Positions 1 through 11,054 of a stretch of 64,000 nucleotides of DNA are shown piece by piece (the stretch's first letter is position 1; the number at the start of each line of letters is the position of its first letter). This DNA comes from Polytrichum commune (lineage: Eukaryota > Streptophyta > Polytrichopsida > Polytrichales > Polytrichaceae): contig OX485805.1 in NCBI GenBank assembly GCA_950295325.1, positions 49,066,758 to 49,130,757 of the forward strand, in the 5' to 3' direction. Position numbers and translations under genes: made by a program. The notes beneath the pieces are model-generated. The model was not told the origin of the DNA. It did not search any database and worked only from the letters and a program-made list of their open reading frames with translations.

Positions 1-60
1 ACAATTGGTTTGAGCTGTTGGAATATGACATTTGAAGACATATGGGGAGATTGTCATATG

Positions 61-539
61 TTGCATTGCATCACAAAGTCAGCCCTGTTCTCCAAGATAT
101 GAAATTAATTCTGCACTTTGTGCTTGATGTCCATAAAAATGTCACTGAAAGACTCGTTTAAGTGTGGCATGTTCTCAGCTTGATAGAATTCTGGTGATGT
201 GTGAACTGAGGTAGTGGTTACAAGGTGTGCCTGGTTTCCTTCGTTTCAAATCGTGTGGTTTTGTTTCTGAGCATGGCCTCAGTAGTTTCAAGAGATGTTG
301 TTATTGAAAGTGTGACAACTATTTGTGGGGTTTCAACTTTTTGTGGTGCGAGATTTGGAGACTTATAGAGACATTTTTATACGTTGCATTCATCACAAAG
401 TCAACCCTATTTTCCAAGATATGAAGATAATTTTGCACTTTGTGTTTGATGTCCACAAACATGTGACTGAATGACTGTCTTAAATGTGGCATGTTCTCAG
501 CTTGATGGATTGTACTGATAATGTGAACTGAGATGGTGG
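61..539. repeat. Tandem direct duplication, two ~157-bp units
   Basis: Positions 61-217 and 383-539 are diverged direct copies at a constant offset of 322 bp. Both contain CATCACAAAG, a CACTTTGTG stretch, TGTGGCATGTTCTCAGCTTG and TGAACTGAG in the same order. The block lies directly upstream of the CCDC174-like exon and probably sits in its intron. I see no coding potential in it. Confidence 0.85.
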
Positions 540-556
540 AATTTTGCAACATGTAG

Positions 557-1437
557 AGACAAGCTTCAATTAAAGGCTACGAATGATGGTTCAGAGGTCT
601 ATGCAGCGCTTGAAAAGAAGGCCGAGCTGTATGATAGGCTAGTAAGGGGGGAATTACCAGATGAGGAAGAGAAGGAGAAGTACAGTGTGGATTTCCTTCG
701 CAAGGGCACTCTCGATGATGAGTTTAGAGAAATGGAGGGAGAGAGGCATGGGGATATCCCTTACAATGGGAGGGATAATGCTGACACTGTGGCAGATGAG
801 GGTTCAGCAGAGAAGCTGAAAACAGGTGTGGGCTGGGGGTTGAGAAATTTGACTGGGCTAACTCAGGAACAAAAACAGGCCATCAAGTGAGATTTCTTTT
901 TACACACTGTCATTGTATGAGGGTTTGTCCAGCATGAGAGACTTTGGAAATTTGGAACTTTAGTACTTGACGGTCTATGTGTTGTAGCCAAAGAATGTAA
1001 GGAAATGTTGAAGAATATTTACTTCCACATTGAACTTTGGAAAAAAAACAAATAGGAAGTAATGATTCTCCATGTGATGATCTATAATTGGTCTTTGAGA
1101 AGGGTGTACACAGCCATTGTGATTTCTTTGCTTTTGTGATTGTGTAGATAGAGTAATTCCGGATTTCTGGGGATATCTGGCTTGAAAATGGTGGGTGATT
1201 TGTGTAAGCTGTATCATGACAATTTGAACTCTGAGCAGGGAGGTGAATTTGGAGACAAATCAAGCTCGTGGGAAAGCAGCTGAGTTGAAGCAACGGCGGC
1301 AAATGCAAGCTGAGAAGAATAGGGAGAAGACAAGACTTGCTTATTTAAAGAAACAGGTGGAAAAGCTTAAATCTGCCAAAGGAGATCAGAAGGAGACAGT
1401 TTTGTCACAGTCTAATGTCAAGGAAACCCCCTCATGA
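557..1437 (+). CDS. CCDC174-like protein, 3' part (last two exons, 557-886 and 1239-1437)
   Basis: The first exon encodes an ALEKKAELYDRLVRGELPDE block followed by VDFLRKG. This matches the conserved core of the CCDC174 family (nuclear coiled-coil proteins, human form EEKAKLYEKMTKGD..). The second exon encodes a basic coiled coil, EVNLETNQARGKAAELKQRR and then AYLKKQVEKLK, which is the family's C-terminal region. The donor at 887 (AA|GTGAGA) and the acceptor at 1238 (GAGCAG|GG) join in phase to give ..QAIK-EVNLE.., and the frame ends at TGA 1435-1437. The acceptor at 556 (ATGTAG) is my choice because the frame is family-like from there. The 5' exons are not in the window. The family is known from sequence; its role in plants is poorly defined. 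Whether this is a working gene or a recent relic cannot be told from the 3' end alone. Confidence 0.7.
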
Positions 1438-2757
1438 AATATCCAGTTGACATAGAACTTTCTCATGTTGATTGCAACTTTCGGCTGCTTCCTCAGCAGT
1501 TGCTCTTGTGCCCTCACTGGGGACCATGGTGGTGTGGAAGCTTCTGCTTATGTGAAGATTTCCAACAGGAATCAGGGAGCTCAAAACCTATACCCTGGTG
1601 TGAAATTCTCTGGGTTATATCTTCTCTAGTAATCCAATTACAACAGATTGACAGTTGGTGCCTCTTTGAGCCCCTACATTGGAAGAGCTCATGGTGTATG
1701 GTTGATGCCAAAATTACTTCAGTCTTCACCAATTGTAGCTGAAGAAGAATTCAATTTAGATTTGGACATCTAGCTCCATTCTTGCATGGTCTTCTATCAG
1801 TAGGAGGATAGCTCTCCTAATGAAGCTCTCGGAACTCCAGAGCAATACAAAATTTGTGGAATGGGTCACCATGAAGGTGAAGGAGTACTGTCTCTTGCTG
1901 GGTACAATGAAAAGCTTCTGCTCAAAGAGATTCCAGCTTTACGGAGATCTTTCCAGGTCAGATCATTTTGGAAAGCGCCCAGGTTGCTGCAACACGTGCT
2001 CAGATTTTCCGAAAGACTGGTGATTTGAGTTCTTAGCAGTGGCCTCATGAATAACAAGAGTACACCCCAAATTTTGAGACTGCTGCAGTATGACAGCTAA
2101 GGAATATGGGCACTGAAGAACAAAGAGAAGTGTACTTGCCTGTCTATAATGAGAGGGATTATGTAGCAGTTGCATTTTTCAACAGGAAGATCCAAGTTCT
2201 GTGCTGAAGTAAAATTCAACAACATTGTATACTAGTTGTAAAGTACGTGTTCGCAATGACAACGTTTGGAATAAAAACCTTGTCACTTACCATGTTACTA
2301 TATTTCTTGTTCCCATTGTCTAACCATTTCCCAGGACTGGATATCTGCAGAATTGCGTCCACACTGTATGATCAATGATGCTTGTGTGACAAATAGGCAA
2401 CGTTCATGTATTTTGTTAAAAGGTAGTAAAACCTCTCTCCCATGACAGTTTGGTGACTTGAATATGGCAAAGTTACTCAAGTCATCGACAGCCAAAGATT
2501 CTCCTTACACTAGGATTTGATGTTAAGAGCCAACAACAATCACTTTGTTTCTTCCTCAATATTTGAAACCCTGGATACAGAAGACGACTGGAGAGTGTTC
2601 ACTTACTTTTGCTTCATCTCGCTGAAGAGGATCTATTTGCCATAGCTCAGTGATCTGGAATGCTGGTCAGCGATATAGTTTACAACAGTATATCTTTCAC
2701 ATCAAGGTGATCAGGAGTAAAGTGAAAGCCAATTGACAATGTTGCGGTGGTCAGAAC
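1438..2757 (+). other. Gene-like but broken sequence downstream of the CCDC174-like gene
   Basis: No intact gene is visible. Several short stretches read like protein in changing frames, for example HHEGEGVLSLAGYNEKLLLK near 1870-1930 and EEQREVYLPVYNERDYVAVA near 2115-2175, separated by stops and frame changes. This looks like either exons of an unrecognised gene with short introns or a decayed gene copy. I do not recognise the family. Confidence 0.35.
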
Positions 2758-3290
2758 CATTGCTTGCCTCTCTGCCTGAGTGGAGGAGAGTTTGTACACG
2801 AGTGGTCAGGTATGTTTATTTAATTCAGTGACTTTCAGGCTAGATGAAATGCTCACTTGAAGGAATGGAGCAGCAGCTGTTTATGATTGATGATGGACTT
2901 GTGGATCTCCATGCCAAAGGTGCTCATGGGCAGGTAACCTGGTCTAGAGGTGCCCCCCTCCCGAATCCATTGTGACCTTTGGCAGAGAGATTGACAAGTT
3001 GAAGGGATATGTCTTAACATTGCTTGCCTCTCTGTCTGAGTGGAGGAGAGTTTGAACAAGTTTTACACGAGTGGTCAGGTATGTTTATTTAACTCAGTGA
3101 CTTTTAGGCTAGATGAAATGCTCACTTGAAGGAATGGAGCAGTAGCTGTTTATGATTGATGATGGACTTGTGGATCTCCATGCCAAAGGTGCTCATGGGC
3201 AGGTAACCTGGTCTAGAGGTGCCCCCCCTGCTGAATCCATTGTGACCTTTGGCAGAGAGATTGACAAGTTGAAGGGATATGTCTTCACAA
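2758..3290. repeat. Tandem duplication of a ~260-bp segment
   Basis: Positions 2758-3017 and 3018-3290 are near-identical direct copies. They differ by scattered substitutions and a ~10-bp insertion in the second copy (near 3055-3070). Both carry TGGAGGAGAGTTTG, GAAATGCTCACTTGAAGG and GGCAGAGAGATTGACAAG. Each contains the same protein-like frame (MIDDGLVDLHAKGAHGQVTW), open in copy 2 from 3152 to 3343. The high identity implies a recent event. No family was recognised for the peptide. Confidence 0.85.
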
Positions 3291-3598
3291 CTTCCCAATG
3301 TTCGAGACCTAGGATCAAATCAGAACCACTGCACTTGAGATAAACTCCCTTACTTGTGAAGGCCACAATACATTACTCATCGTTAGCACCCGAAATTCCA
3401 GACCATCTACATACCGGAGCAGAAATAGACTGAGCTCATGGGTCCTGGTACGAAGTTACACACTCCACCCAAACCTTTTGAGCGAGCAAATTTCACAGCC
3501 ACTAAGCTTGTGTGGAGGCAATTTTTATGTACTGAGTGCACTCTACTTCTGAGCTGAGTATATGAGCAACATGATGCTCCAACTATTTTGTGATATTG

Positions 3599-3638
3599 AA
3601 CCCATATCGTTAGGCTTGGAGGAGGAAGAATAGAGATA
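3599..3638 (+). promoter_or_regulatory. Candidate USE and TATA-like region of the U1 gene
   Basis: AACCCATATCG at 3599-3609 resembles the plant snRNA upstream sequence element RTCCCACATCG. It lies about 60 bp before the U1 start. A weak A/T-rich stretch (TAGAGATACA, 3631-3640) sits at about -30, where plant U snRNA genes carry TATA. Both are imperfect, so promoter activity is uncertain. Confidence 0.4.
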
Positions 3639-3665
3639 CAAGATCCTCAGCAGGACACACAGAAC

Positions 3666-3826
3666 TTACTTACCTGGGCGGGGTCTATCCATGATCAGCA
3701 AGGTGGATGGCCTAGAGGAGCCTGCCCCATTGCACTTCGGGCCGGGTGACTCTAGTATCTTCCTGCGGGAGGCATACACGTCATAATTTGTGGCAGCGGG
3801 GGCTCGCGTTCGCGCGGCCCTCACCT
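3666..3826 (+). ncRNA. U1 spliceosomal snRNA (variant or pseudogene)
   Basis: U1 snRNA pairs with 5' splice sites in the spliceosome. The 5' end contains the splice-site-pairing ACTTACCTGG (3668-3677). Stem-loop II has the U1A-binding loop ATTGCACTTCGG (around 3730). The Sm site AATTTGTGG lies at 3784-3793. It is followed by a GC-rich stem-loop with a TTCG loop (3797-3821), ending at about 3826, so the ~161-nt length is right for plant U1. Stem-loop I, the U1-70K site, reads ATCAGCAAG instead of ATCACGAAG, and the first nucleotides read TT rather than AT. These changes, with the weak promoter, make a divergent copy or a young pseudogene possible. Confidence 0.9.
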
Positions 3827-5770
3827 GATGTATTTCAACCTGGAGATTAAAGCAAATGATGTTGGGAGGTAGAGGGAGCTTAATCTGACATTTTAACCTA
3901 TTGCATACACACACACATACTAGCTATGTGGGTGATATTAAAAGAAAAGCAAGAAAATGTATATATACATCCCTAAGTGTATAAATAAAGAAAAAAAAAT
4001 TGTAGCCTCCATTGAATATTTGATGAATATTCAAAGTCTAAACCACTACACTAAATATGATATTTAGCGTGATATGGTATTTTATGTAACTATGGTAACT
4101 TTTTCGAACGACACTTCTGATGAACAAGTAAACAATTACTGTCATGGATGATGGATGAGTTCATCCATTGGCCAAATCCCTACCTTCTCTTGTCAATAAC
4201 TTGTGATGAATATATTGTCATGGCTAACTGAGATTTGGATGAAAAATCACTTGGTAAGTGACAGTAATTGCAACACTATAAATCTATTATCACCCCCAAA
4301 AATTACAAGGAATCACAAATAATGTCACCTCCATGATCCCACCCGGTTCGCTTGCAAAATTGTCATCTTGCATCCCGGCTACCGACACCCTTTGTGCTTT
4401 GTGAGCCTACTCTTGGGCTTTGTGAATAGAACGGCTAGAACCATTCTCCCCCCCCCAAACCCATGTATAGAATGGCTAGAATAGGCATTCACCAGCCAAC
4501 CTAAACCCATCTTGAACCAACCCGAGATAGAGTGGAGCTTGTTACTTACTCTACATGGAGGTAGTGGAGGTTGCTTTGAGGTGGTGTCACTAATGGCACC
4601 TAAAACCATCACTCCATGGGCCGGACACTCCTACACCTCGGGGGAACGCTTCAAGGTAGTAGAGTGTTGGCAATTGAGATGTGTTTGTAGGAATTGGTTT
4701 TGCGTGGGGTGTTGGTTTTAGCACCCTCCACCTTAATATGTGAGCAACCAATGTCCTTTGGAAGGCTTCAATATGTAGAGGGTGTTGAGGGTGGGTTTAT
4801 GTTAGGGTCCAAGACCAATCAAACTCCACAATTTGGGGCGCAAGGAGTTTACACTAAGGTCGGTTTCAAGATATGGAAAAAACAAATTGGTGCTAATGTA
4901 GCATCACTCTCTTGCCAAACCTCCTTGGTCTCCACTCAAAAAATGCTCCTTATTTGAGAAACCAATCTTTCAACTTAGGTCCAATCTTGAATAAAAAAGT
5001 AAAATCCATTAAGGGGTGTTTTGGACCCCTAGTTTCTTGGACCTGAACGATAATGTAAGGTCACCCTAAATACAACACCCTCAAATCTTGCACGACAAGA
5101 ACATATTGAATTTGAGAATGTCTATTATCTGTACATAAGGTTCTGTTGTGAGTAAATTGCCAAGGGAAAGTTTGAACTATTATAACTTTTGTATATGGAA
5201 GTCACAGAAGGCATATAAATTTTGCGGCATTAAATTTCTCTTTCAATTGCTAATGACAAATAAAATAAAATTTGATCAATCTAAAAACAATATACTCAGC
5301 GCTTAAAGCGACGGTTTGAGCACCCTCTCCTCAGAGAACAATTTTACAAGTGTCTCAATTTGAACTTTCCCACTGAACTACCAATTGTCACATTGGCAGT
5401 CTTGCGAACCCACATAGACACTATCATCTCCAGCAAAGGTTAGTACTTTAGAAATACGTTGAATGCCAAAATTGTCATTCTGTCATCCACATGGATAGTT
5501 GAGTTTGTCATTGTAGTTTTTTTTTCTTCTCAGCATAATGCTACAACATGCTGTAAGTCTACTTCAAAGTCCTCACAGATTTCATTATTACAAGTGCGTC
5601 ATTCTAAACTTCCCCACCAATCACCGACTTTTTGACCTTTTTCTATTGTCGGGCACGATTACACATTACATGTAACAGTAGTCAATTTGCCCATAATTTG
5701 GTCATTTCGTTTGCAAGATATGGCTTCTATAACAAATACCACACAAAATTTGGCTCCGCGTCACTCGCCG
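3827..5770. other. AT-rich intergenic DNA with one repeat relic
   Basis: Positions 4045-4330 belong to the same repeat family as 14.1-15.9 kb (shared GATATGGTATTTTATGT, AAAAATCACTTGG and GACAGTAATTGCAACA). From 4331 to 5770 there are only short frames without recognisable protein similarity and a short poly-C run at 4448. I see no gene. Confidence 0.5.
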
Positions 5771-6911
5771 ACAAGCAATATTCCTCAAAAAATAAATAGA
5801 AGAAACAAGCAACACCTTCACATGGACTCAGTCAACACATAGTTCAAGAAAGTTAGCACAAAGTTAGCACAAGCAATTCTTGTCTACCGCAGATGACCGT
5901 CCATTCCAATTTGACGTGGTCAATCTACGGTGGTCACACTTATAGAACCTAAGTCCAAACCGGGCAACCGTGCCAAGGATATTGGTGATTCGGTGTTGAG
6001 TTTTTGTTTGACCGGATCTGTGATTCGGTGCTTATGTCAGCTTCCACCGACTACCAGTTGGGCATCCACGTGGACTTTGCAGACTCGCAATAACGACTTA
6101 CATTCAGTCACACTTAATTAGTTTGAATGCGTATGAACACCTGTGAAAGTAGACAACATTACCTAAAATATTATAAAATATACATACTAAATCAACACAC
6201 TAATTTAAGTGCCATTTTAGAATGACAAGGACAAATTCAAATTGTAAGTCACAAAAATTATAACCTCAGTGGTAGTGAGAGTTTTGTAATATTTTTGACT
6301 TCCAAGTCAATTACATGATTTATTGACCGTTTTACTTTAATAATAAAATCTCAGCCAATTGTTTATTTACTCAATGGAAGTGAACATATATATTTAATTT
6401 TGGACCCCGAAGGTGAAGTGCACTCAATATGGGATTTTTAGTTAAGCGGCTTTCAAAAATAAAAGGACAATGTTTTTTTCGAAGTTGGGCGGGCTGGGCA
6501 GCAGTTTTCGGTCGGGTTAAAAAATTCCGGGAGGGCCACCGGGATCTGACAACCAAAGTTCGTAGGGGGGTGTTTGTTTATGTGTGGCATAATGTTCGTC
6601 AACCTCGCAGCCCTTGCGTGGCGAGCACGGCGCAGATTCGGAGGTGCATAAAACTGCCAGATCATCTTGTAACGAACTCTCATTCTGACCTCTTCAAATT
6701 ATCGATCACAGACTGATCAGAACTTGGCCATCACTATCTCAGAAGCGAACTAGGAAGATTAGTGGTTCGATTGCCAGCATCGAGGAGGTTTCTGTTTGGT
6801 TTTTGTTGCGATTGCGGTTTCAGGTGATCGCGGTCGCAGAGATCGTTCGAGTGCTGTAACTAGTGCTATGCAATGGTGGAGAAGGAGAAGAAGGTGCGTG
6901 CGAGCCCCGCC
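5770..6911 (+). promoter_or_regulatory. 5' region of the first DREB-like gene, duplicated at 12.88-13.60 kb
   Basis: The stretch from about 5770 (AAGCAATATTCCTCAAAAAA) to the ATG matches 12.88-13.60 kb with many identical blocks, e.g. TAGAACCTAAGTCCAAA, GGTGATTCGGTGTTGA, GGCGAGCACGGCGCAGAT and GATCGCGGTCGCAGAGATCG. Copy 1 is longer by about 430 bp because 6090-6590 has no counterpart, so one copy gained or lost a block. A CCGAC core (DRE-like) lies in CCACCGACTACC near 6047. No clear TATA box was found. Confidence 0.6.
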
Positions 6912-7601
6912 ATGGGCAAACGAGGGGTGGAGCACTTGCGGGCCAGGGATTGTTCGCCCGGCGGACCATCGCGCGCGAATTCGATGCAACAGCAATGCGC
7001 GACCTCCATCAAATACAAGGGAGTGCGGATGCGGGAATGGGGGAAGTGGGTGGCGGAAACCAGCGACACGCAGACGAAGACTCGCATTTGGATAGGAACG
7101 TTCGACACGGAGGAAATGGCCGCCAGGGCCTACGACTCGGCTGTGGAGTGCTTGAAAGGGCCCAACGCCGCGGGCTTGAACTTCCCTGACTCGCTCCCTC
7201 GAGTTGTGTCGCAGTCCAGGGCGCCGAAAGACATCCAGGCTGCCGCAAAGGCTGCTGCACAGGCTGCCGCACATGTATCTGCTCCGGAAGCCACTCCCCT
7301 TGTTTGCTCCAAGAAGAAGAAAGTATCGTCATCATTGTCCACGTGTGATTCCCACACTCAAGGATACACGCCAGATCAAGGCGAGCCTTCAGCGCCGGCG
7401 GCCACTTTGGAGGAAATTCAAAACTGGATAGACAACGATCTCTCCAAAATTTGGTCCGGGCCTTTGAGGCCGCGAGTCGCCGCAACAGGGATGGAGAGCT
7501 ACACGGGAATTGCCTCAAAGACCGATGGGTACCCGGGCACGTACCTGAAGGTGTACGACAGTCTTCCTGATATGCCATATGAGCAAGAATTCCCGTATTG
7601 A
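6912..7601 (+). CDS. AP2/ERF transcription factor, DREB-like, intronless
   Basis: This is a predicted nuclear transcription factor with one AP2 domain (residues ~35-92 counted from 6912: [15 protein letters not shown].., [26 protein letters not shown]). The WV before the second strand gives Val14, as in DREB proteins, while residue 19 is Asp. After the domain come [19 protein letters not shown] and a KKKK basic patch (possible nuclear signal), then LEEIQNWID, the diverged acidic motif of this family. The protein ends in PYEQEFPY and lacks the terminal LWxF of its paralogues. I chose the start at 6912 (CCCGCCATGG, good Kozak context, giving MGKRG as in paralogues). The frame is also open from ATG 6873, adding 13 residues (MVEKEKK..). 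Total 229 or 242 residues. DREBs bind CCGAC elements and act in stress responses; the target here is inferred. Confidence 0.9.
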   Translation: MGKRGVEHLRARDCSPGGPSRANSMQQQCATSIKYKGVRMREWGKWVAETSDTQTKTRIWIGTFDTEEMAARAYDSAVECLKGPNAAGLNFPDSLPRVVSQSRAPKDIQAAAKAAAQAAAHVSAPEATPLVCSKKKKVSSSLSTCDSHTQGYTPDQGEPSAPAATLEEIQNWIDNDLSKIWSGPLRPRVAATGMESYTGIASKTDGYPGTYLKVYDSLPDMPYEQEFPY

Positions 7602-9966
7602 ATTTGATTGGTCAGTGCGTCATTGACGTATATACGATCTATTTGTTCATACACAAGATGGTGACCACATGAGCCGGCTCTCTTTCAACTTTCAGAATGT
7701 CGTATATTGGTGAAATCAAGAAGAGGAATACGTTTCTCTGATTCGGACCAGAGTTAGTTTCATCAAGATTGATGAAGAGAGGTCAAGCAAGTGTGACTCT
7801 GAAAAATGCTTGATGCGTAGTTGCCTGTGGATAATTGAGTAGAATTGTCATTGACTTGACATCTGAGTGGAAGTGTTTGATAGGATGTTCTTGAGTAGAG
7901 ACTTGAGGAATTTGTTCTAGTAGGATATTATTAAGTAGACATTTGCCTTAATTTTGTGAGGGTTTTGCGTTGCAAATGTAGTTGTTCCTTCTTTCTTTCA
8001 TGTGGCAGGAATTGGCTTCCTTATACTACTACAACACACTCGCATTTGTTTCGCAAGCGCATTGAGGCACTCCATAATACAATCGAAGTCAAGTAGCCAA
8101 TCTGGCGCCGTTACAGTGTACTGCACCCAAGTCAAGCTAGATAAAGTTTATGGGTTCAAGATTTTCTACAAACCATGCCTCCTTTACACACTCTTGTGAT
8201 CATCTTTGTTCTAGCTGCTAGTTTAACCATCCCCTGATACGACAAACCTCAAATATTCTCACTCAATGTTTTGTTGATTTTCTCCAGGCTTGCAGATTTC
8301 TTTTTCAGCAGGTCTGGGTGATCATACCAACATCGTTCATCATTGTGTGTACGCTTATCGACCGTCCAGTGGAGTCGATGAGAAATACGACATTTTGCTG
8401 CCAATGAATTCACAAATGATCTCTAAGTAAGTTACCTCCAACAAACACTGATGACGGGGTTCAAGTTTTTGTGTTATTTCATATGAAAATTGAGAAGTCC
8501 TTGTTGGAGGTGGATTAAATTGGTGTATGTTGCAGGCAACCCTGAATGTTGTGGCATCGATAGCTGACATAAGTTAGATCCGACCTACACTCCCTGTTGG
8601 GCATGCATCCTACATATCGTGATGAGTAACTTTCAACTTGCGTGCCATTGTCTCTGACCTATGTGCAGTATATTTGCCATTAGGACATAAACTAGTTTTA
8701 GTTCACATTGTTAGTTCTAGACCCTCTTGACAAACCGATTGAAGAGATTAACAATTGACAATAACTCTTGATGGACCTTGGAGAGATTGGCACGGTTGAT
8801 TCAATCAGGAAGACAATAAGGTTATTGTGTTATATATAGATATATAGATATAGATATAGATAGAGATAGATAGATAGAGAGAGAGAGAGAGCGCTGACTT
8901 TTCAAAACTTTTACAAAGTTTGAACTTCCTCTACTTAGAGGCCAAATCCTTCAACTTCTTCTTCATTGCAATACAAGGATGGGTGGATGGGAATTTCTAT
9001 AAGACTCTTTCTATTACTTTTGCATCTTTCTATTTGGTAACACAATAACATTTTGCACAATAGAGTTTGCAATCATGCCTAGCTATGTGTTGTACAACAT
9101 GGACATTTTGTGTTATAACCTCCTTTGCTTTTCAAGAATATGTACCTTACTTAGGGTTTCTGCTATCAAATGGTATCCAACAACAAATGTTTGATTTTGA
9201 CTACCTCATATCTTGGAAGTTTAATCGCCTATCTTCTTGCTTCTCCTCAAAGCACATATAGGTAATCCATCACATGTATGGAGTACTTACAATGGAAATG
9301 TTCCTAGTAACTTCAACCAATAGATATGCATAAAATGTCATAATCACAATAAATCATTATATTGACAGTGTGAAGGGTTTGCCTCACCTATGCCCATGCA
9401 ACCAACCAACAAACATTTGAGGATTGGTTACGTACACGAGATAAATAACAATAGGACCCAGTTATCATCCATGTCGCACACATTTAGTCCATTTCAAATG
9501 CATCATAGTATTTCAAATTATAATACTCATTGTGAAACTACATATGGGTGTTCAAACTTGTTCCTTGGCCATGATTGGGTCACTCCAAGTAGAATACTCC
9601 CCTTGGTGATGAGTCCTCGTTTCTCTTACTTTTAGCATGTATCTACTACCCAGTGAGTATAAACAAAACTCACTACACCTCACTTGTGTGAATGGTAAAA
9701 ATAGGCTCTTTTTGGAGTTCTTACCTATGGTAAGTTTTCGTAAACCCTAATTTTATCATGGATTAGAAACATGGGTCACGTTTATAACTATGGTTATTTT
9801 TCTTTATTCATCTACATCCTTGTTACATTCATTTCCTAGTAAGTATGATTTCTTTCCATGTATGTAAACTTATAATCTTTCGAGCCTAGAGTCGTCTATT
9901 TATAAAGATGACCATTGCTAGGTAGATTAATGTAAGAGTTTAAAATCAAAATTTTAGTGGCATGGC

Positions 9967-10008
<42 letters not shown>

Positions 10009-11007
10009 CCACTAAGTTATGAGAATCATGTTTTTGGGAAATCAAATTAGACATCCATTCATTTTGATTGCTCCTTAAGGTAATATGCTTTGAAAATGAT
10101 ATGAGGGTCCATCCATGGTTGGGGTACTACTTTTGGGACAAAGGACTTAAGGACTATGTCACATTGGATCTCGGCGTTTATCATGATTTATTATTATTTG
10201 ATCAATAAATTTTAAATAGATAAGTATGTAGTTCATAGGCTTTATCAAGAAAGATATTATTTCTTATTAAATAATCATCAATAATGTATAAATTCCCTAT
10301 GAAATGAGTAGATAAGTCATAAAACTTGTAAAGAGGTCATATGACTTGTTTAATTTGGGCCACATCAATGGCAATTTTTATTATTCAAGTGTACATCAGA
10401 GGTCAATTTTTTCCTGTTTTGCATCCTAGTACCTTGGTGTAAGTGTCATGTGTCCATACATATATATTTTTAATGTCCAACTCTAATACTAAACGTTTAT
10501 TTTTCATGTAGCCATGATTTTGTGTATTGTTGGCCATGTTTGGTGCCACATGTAAAGTTATACAATTGGTATGCAATACATTTTTGGTTCTATTGGTACA
10601 CACTTGAACGATGATTGTGAGGAAAAAAATTGGGATCGTTTCGATTAATTTTTGTTGTCCTTTTCATTCCTTGATCCTAAGGTGAACAATTTTGACAGCA
10701 CCCATGAATGTCCTTTAAGGAATCAAAATGATATCTTAGATGACCCTATTCCTTGTAAATTAACTTTGTCGGTATACTCAATATGAAGTATGAAATGTAG
10801 GTATAATCCAAAATATGCTCCACAATACAAATCTAAGCACACCAAGTATGTGAAGTTATCTAAAATAGTCATTTTACCGTTAGACACCCAAAAGTAGTAC
10901 CCCAACCGTGAATGCCCCCATGATGGGGACCAATGCCAATGATTTTTATTCCAACATAATAGTCTAAAAGACCATAGTATGGTAACTATATCAATACATA
11001 GAGACTT

Positions 11008-11054
<47 letters not shown>

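Noticed and set aside
7009-7578. Long minus-strand frames opposite the AP2 gene
   Set aside because: They are antisense shadows of the GC-rich AP2 coding sequence; the plus-strand domain explains them.
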